Part shown: piece by piece, positions 44,070-46,199 of the stretch
Position numbering within the stretch: position 1 is the stretch's first letter
How the letters are laid out: every line of letters begins with the position of its first letter
Assembly (NCBI GenBank): GCA_017642965.1
Contig: JAEPOJ010000031.1
Coordinates: 1-46,199 of the forward strand
DNA from: Phycisphaerales bacterium
Lineage (GTDB): Bacteria > Planctomycetota > Phycisphaerae > Phycisphaerales > UBA1924
DNA: 46,199 nt
Reading direction: 5' to 3'
Translations under genes and position numbers: made by a program
The notes under the pieces: model-generated
Told to the model about the DNA's origin: nothing
What the model saw: the letters and a program-made list of their open reading frames with translations, nothing else
The model's database searches: none

Positions 44070-46199
44070 GCTGTTCGTTCCAGTATATCGCTCGCTGCTC
44101 GGGCATTGCGGACCCCTTCGCTCTCTGATTCCCAAGGGGCCCTAAGCATTGGAAGTAGCGTATTGATGGACTCGCGCATAGTACCGGGTAGACGAATCGC
44201 GCCGATGTTCCTGTCTGCGGGTGTCTTCCCATCGGGCTGCACCTTCTCGAACGGCCATGCGTTGAATAGTCTGCCGGCACCGGAATGGCGCATGGAGTCG
44301 GGCGTTTCGTTGTTCTGGATGTTGTGGAGTTCGATATCATGAAGAATGACCCAGGAACCCGGCTTGACTACACATGCCAGGCATAAGAGATCGATCACAG
44401 GTGCTGGGTTCGCATGCTCTCCGTCGATGAGCAGCAGGTCGACTTGGCCGGGCGCGTACATGCTCGCGGCATCCGAGGCATCGGTGCCCGCGTAGGTTCT
44501 CGCTCTCGGGATCAGGTTGGGTGCCATCTCCGCTATGGCTGCTGCGAGTGGGCGTTGCGAGTCAAAGTAGCATCTCGATCCGATGTCATAGCTGTGCACT
44601 TGCGCATCGTTGCCGCAGAACTGGTCGATGCCGTGCAGTAACATGGAGGTCGATACGCCCGATGCGGTCCCGAGTTCTACGACACGCGTCGGCCTGACTG
44701 ATTCGATAATGTCCCACACGAAAGCGCACTCATGTTTCCGTATGTAATCTCTGCACCATGCGGGGGGGGTGAACACGTGCTCAAGAGTATCGATCCAATC
44801 TCGGGTCGAATTGAGACCCAGCAGATACCGATGCTGCGGGGAGAGATCGATCGGTGGATGGATTCGTGATCTGTCATGTACCTCTAGCGATGATGCTTTG
44901 CCTACTTCTACATGGTACTCCCACCGGGCAGCGGTCAGCGAAGCAAAGTCAGGACGCGTGTAGACCCGCTCGACCAGAACGTCAGATGTGGTTCGCAGTG
45001 AATGCGCGAGGCGGGACCACATCGCGGTTTCGTACGCATCAGATGAAAGGTAGATGATCGTGGGTTGCTGAATGAGTTGATCGAGCAACCCAGTCGGGTG
45101 GACGGGGACTCCGATTATCGAATCCACGCTGGGCTCGTCATCGACGATGAACGCGAATCCATGACTGAACTCATCAGGAAAATGCTCCGCAAGCCATTGG
45201 GTATGCTGCCCCGCTCCGTAGAGCGCATGGATAGATTCATTGGAATCTGACATCTCCTGAAAAATACGTTGCCAGACACTTACTCTGACCTGTGCTTTGC
45301 AGTAGTTCGTCAGTTCACCGGGACGGGTACGCGCTGATCTAGACCCGCGTGCGACCGATTCCGCTGCGAGCGACTTGAGTTCGGTAGAGTTGCTGCGGTC
45401 TTCCTCTACGCTTTCCAGCAGCAGATCCACCCAACAAGGCGAGAAATATGAAGGACTACTCTGGCGTGTGCGACTCCAAGACTCATAGAGCCTCCCATGG
45501 CGAACTGCGTCTTCGATCCTTCCCTGATCGACTGCGAGTTTAAAAGCATGGCCATGAAAGACCTGCGCCGCATCTTCGCCGATGAGCTCTGACCAATACG
45601 TGATAACTTCATCCCACATAGCTTCGAGCGGAGTGGCTGGGTGGTCTTCTCTTATGAGCGTGGAGAGTTGATTCGTAACAGGGCTATTGCAGCGGAATGA
45701 GGCTGTGGGTGTGCCGTGGATCACATCGAGAGGTGAGAGTTCATCGCGCAGCTGCCACATATGCAGCGGTATCCATGGCATCTGGATATCGAAAAAATCC
45801 TGCTGGACGAATATAGCGCCAGGCATGAGGTGTGTGCCAAAGGCGTGCAGCACGCTCAGGTGCACGCCCCAGGTCTTCGCGATGTCGCAGAATAGCAGTT
45901 CGATCGGTTCCTGCTCTGGATAGATCGCTTCCGGATCGAAACCGACCGCATACTCAGGAAGCCAGCCTTGGCGAGCGATGATCCGGTCGGACCATTCACT
46001 TGTGAGCATGTCGAACTTGTCGCGGAACTTTTCTCCCGGGCGTAGGCCATACTGGGCGAGCCACTTTGAAGTGCGTTCGCTTTCGATGGAGGGAATCTGG
46101 AAAGCGTCGTAGCTGATCAGGTCGTGACGCGGGTCGAGCTGATCGAGCAGTGCTGCGGTTGAGCCTCCGAGGAAGCAGCCAAGCTCGATGACTTTCCCG
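44066..46199 (-). CDS. Multidomain SAM-dependent methyltransferase (partial at the window edge)
   Basis: The minus-strand frame is open from the window edge to the stop at 44066, giving more than 710 residues with no start inside the window that must be used. At the visible N-terminus, KVIELGCFLGGSTAALLDQL and ISYDAF form the SAM-binding motif of a TylF/CmcI-like O-methyltransferase. A middle Rossmann-like segment reads ALYGAGQHTQWLAEHF, then VDDEPSVDSIIGVPV and IIYLSSDAYE; it resembles the sensor-type domain found in glycan methyltransferases. The C-terminal part repeats a methyltransferase: RVVELGTASGVSTSMLLHGI, VHSYDIG, VDLLLIDGEHANPAPVIDL and VILHDIELH. It is coupled to the radical SAM gene by a 4-base overlap. 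It could act on polysaccharide or lipid-linked sugars, but the substrate is unknown. Confidence 0.8.
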   Translation of the reverse strand, partial: GKVIELGCFLGGSTAALLDQLDPRHDLISYDAFQIPSIESERTSKWLAQYGLRPGEKFRDKFDMLTSEWSDRIIARQGWLPEYAVGFDPEAIYPEQEPIELLFCDIAKTWGVHLSVLHAFGTHLMPGAIFVQQDFFDIQMPWIPLHMWQLRDELSPLDVIHGTPTASFRCNSPVTNQLSTLIREDHPATPLEAMWDEVITYWSELIGEDAAQVFHGHAFKLAVDQGRIEDAVRHGRLYESWSRTRQSSPSYFSPCWVDLLLESVEEDRSNSTELKSLAAESVARGSRSARTRPGELTNYCKAQVRVSVWQRIFQEMSDSNESIHALYGAGQHTQWLAEHFPDEFSHGFAFIVDDEPSVDSIIGVPVHPTGLLDQLIQQPTIIYLSSDAYETAMWSRLAHSLRTTSDVLVERVYTRPDFASLTAARWEYHVEVGKASSLEVHDRSRIHPPIDLSPQHRYLLGLNSTRDWIDTLEHVFTPPAWCRDYIRKHECAFVWDIIESVRPTRVVELGTASGVSTSMLLHGIDQFCGNDAQVHSYDIGSRCYFDSQRPLAAAIAEMAPNLIPRARTYAGTDASDAASMYAPGQVDLLLIDGEHANPAPVIDLLCLACVVKPGSWVILHDIELHNIQNNETPDSMRHSGAGRLFNAWPFEKVQPDGKTPADRNIGAIRLPGTMRESINTLLPMLRAPWESESEGVRNARAASDILERTA

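Overview
The window looks like a chromosomal segment of a planctomycete of the class Phycisphaerae. The case rests on two secreted proteins that end in a dockerin-like 'GC' module (D-x-N-x-D-G loops, FFDVSAFL repeats, a terminal Gly-Cys), a PEP-CTERM-like tail with an RRKR end, an H-X9-DG type pseudopilin, fairly high GC and tightly overlapping genes. This is inference from protein character; no rRNA or tRNA gene is visible.

Layout. (1) 1-8006: a type II secretion operon on the + strand: end of gspD, then gspE, F, G, H, I, J, K, three assembly-platform genes in the C/L/M positions and a TPR lipoprotein, nearly all joined by 4-17 base overlaps. (2) 8114-18430: a 3221-residue secreted RHS/YD-repeat protein whose AT-richer tip carries an AHH/HNH-like nuclease domain, followed 3 bases later by an Imm11 (DUF1629)-like immunity gene. 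(3) 18580-31403: a beta-glucan (probably laminarin) utilisation locus: sugar ABC ATPase, GH16-CBM6-dockerin glucanase, clan GH-A lipoprotein, an operon of pseudopilin, LacI regulator, binding protein and two permeases, a PEP-CTERM-like protein, a GH1 beta-glucosidase and a second dockerin-like protein. The 11-base palindrome GTAAC-N-GTTAC occurs upstream of five transcription units here, at or near the inferred transcription start, and is the probable operator of the LacI protein encoded among them. (4) 31405-35520: a minus-strand operon of a trans-sulfuration enzyme, an ACT-less aspartokinase-homoserine dehydrogenase fusion and aspartate-semialdehyde dehydrogenase. Its leader looks like a SAM-I/SAM-IV clan riboswitch, and the Shine-Dalgarno sequence sits in the loop of a perfect 10-bp hairpin. 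(5) 35593-41909: an RpiR regulator diverging from a KamA-family aminomutase, a two-subunit CoA-transferase and a class III aminotransferase, with a PcaF-like thiolase converging on them. Together these could carry out an alpha-to-beta amino acid, 3-oxo acid, 3-oxoacyl-CoA, thiolysis route. (6) 41919-46199: a radical SAM protein with a cobalamin-type N-domain coupled to a multidomain methyltransferase that runs off the window.

The least described pieces are the five-site glucan regulon whose regulator-transporter operon starts with a pseudopilin, the SAM-controlled operon with a feedback-domain-less ThrA-type fusion, and the RpiR-linked aminomutase pathway whose aminomutase appears to lack the lysine-specific aspartates.
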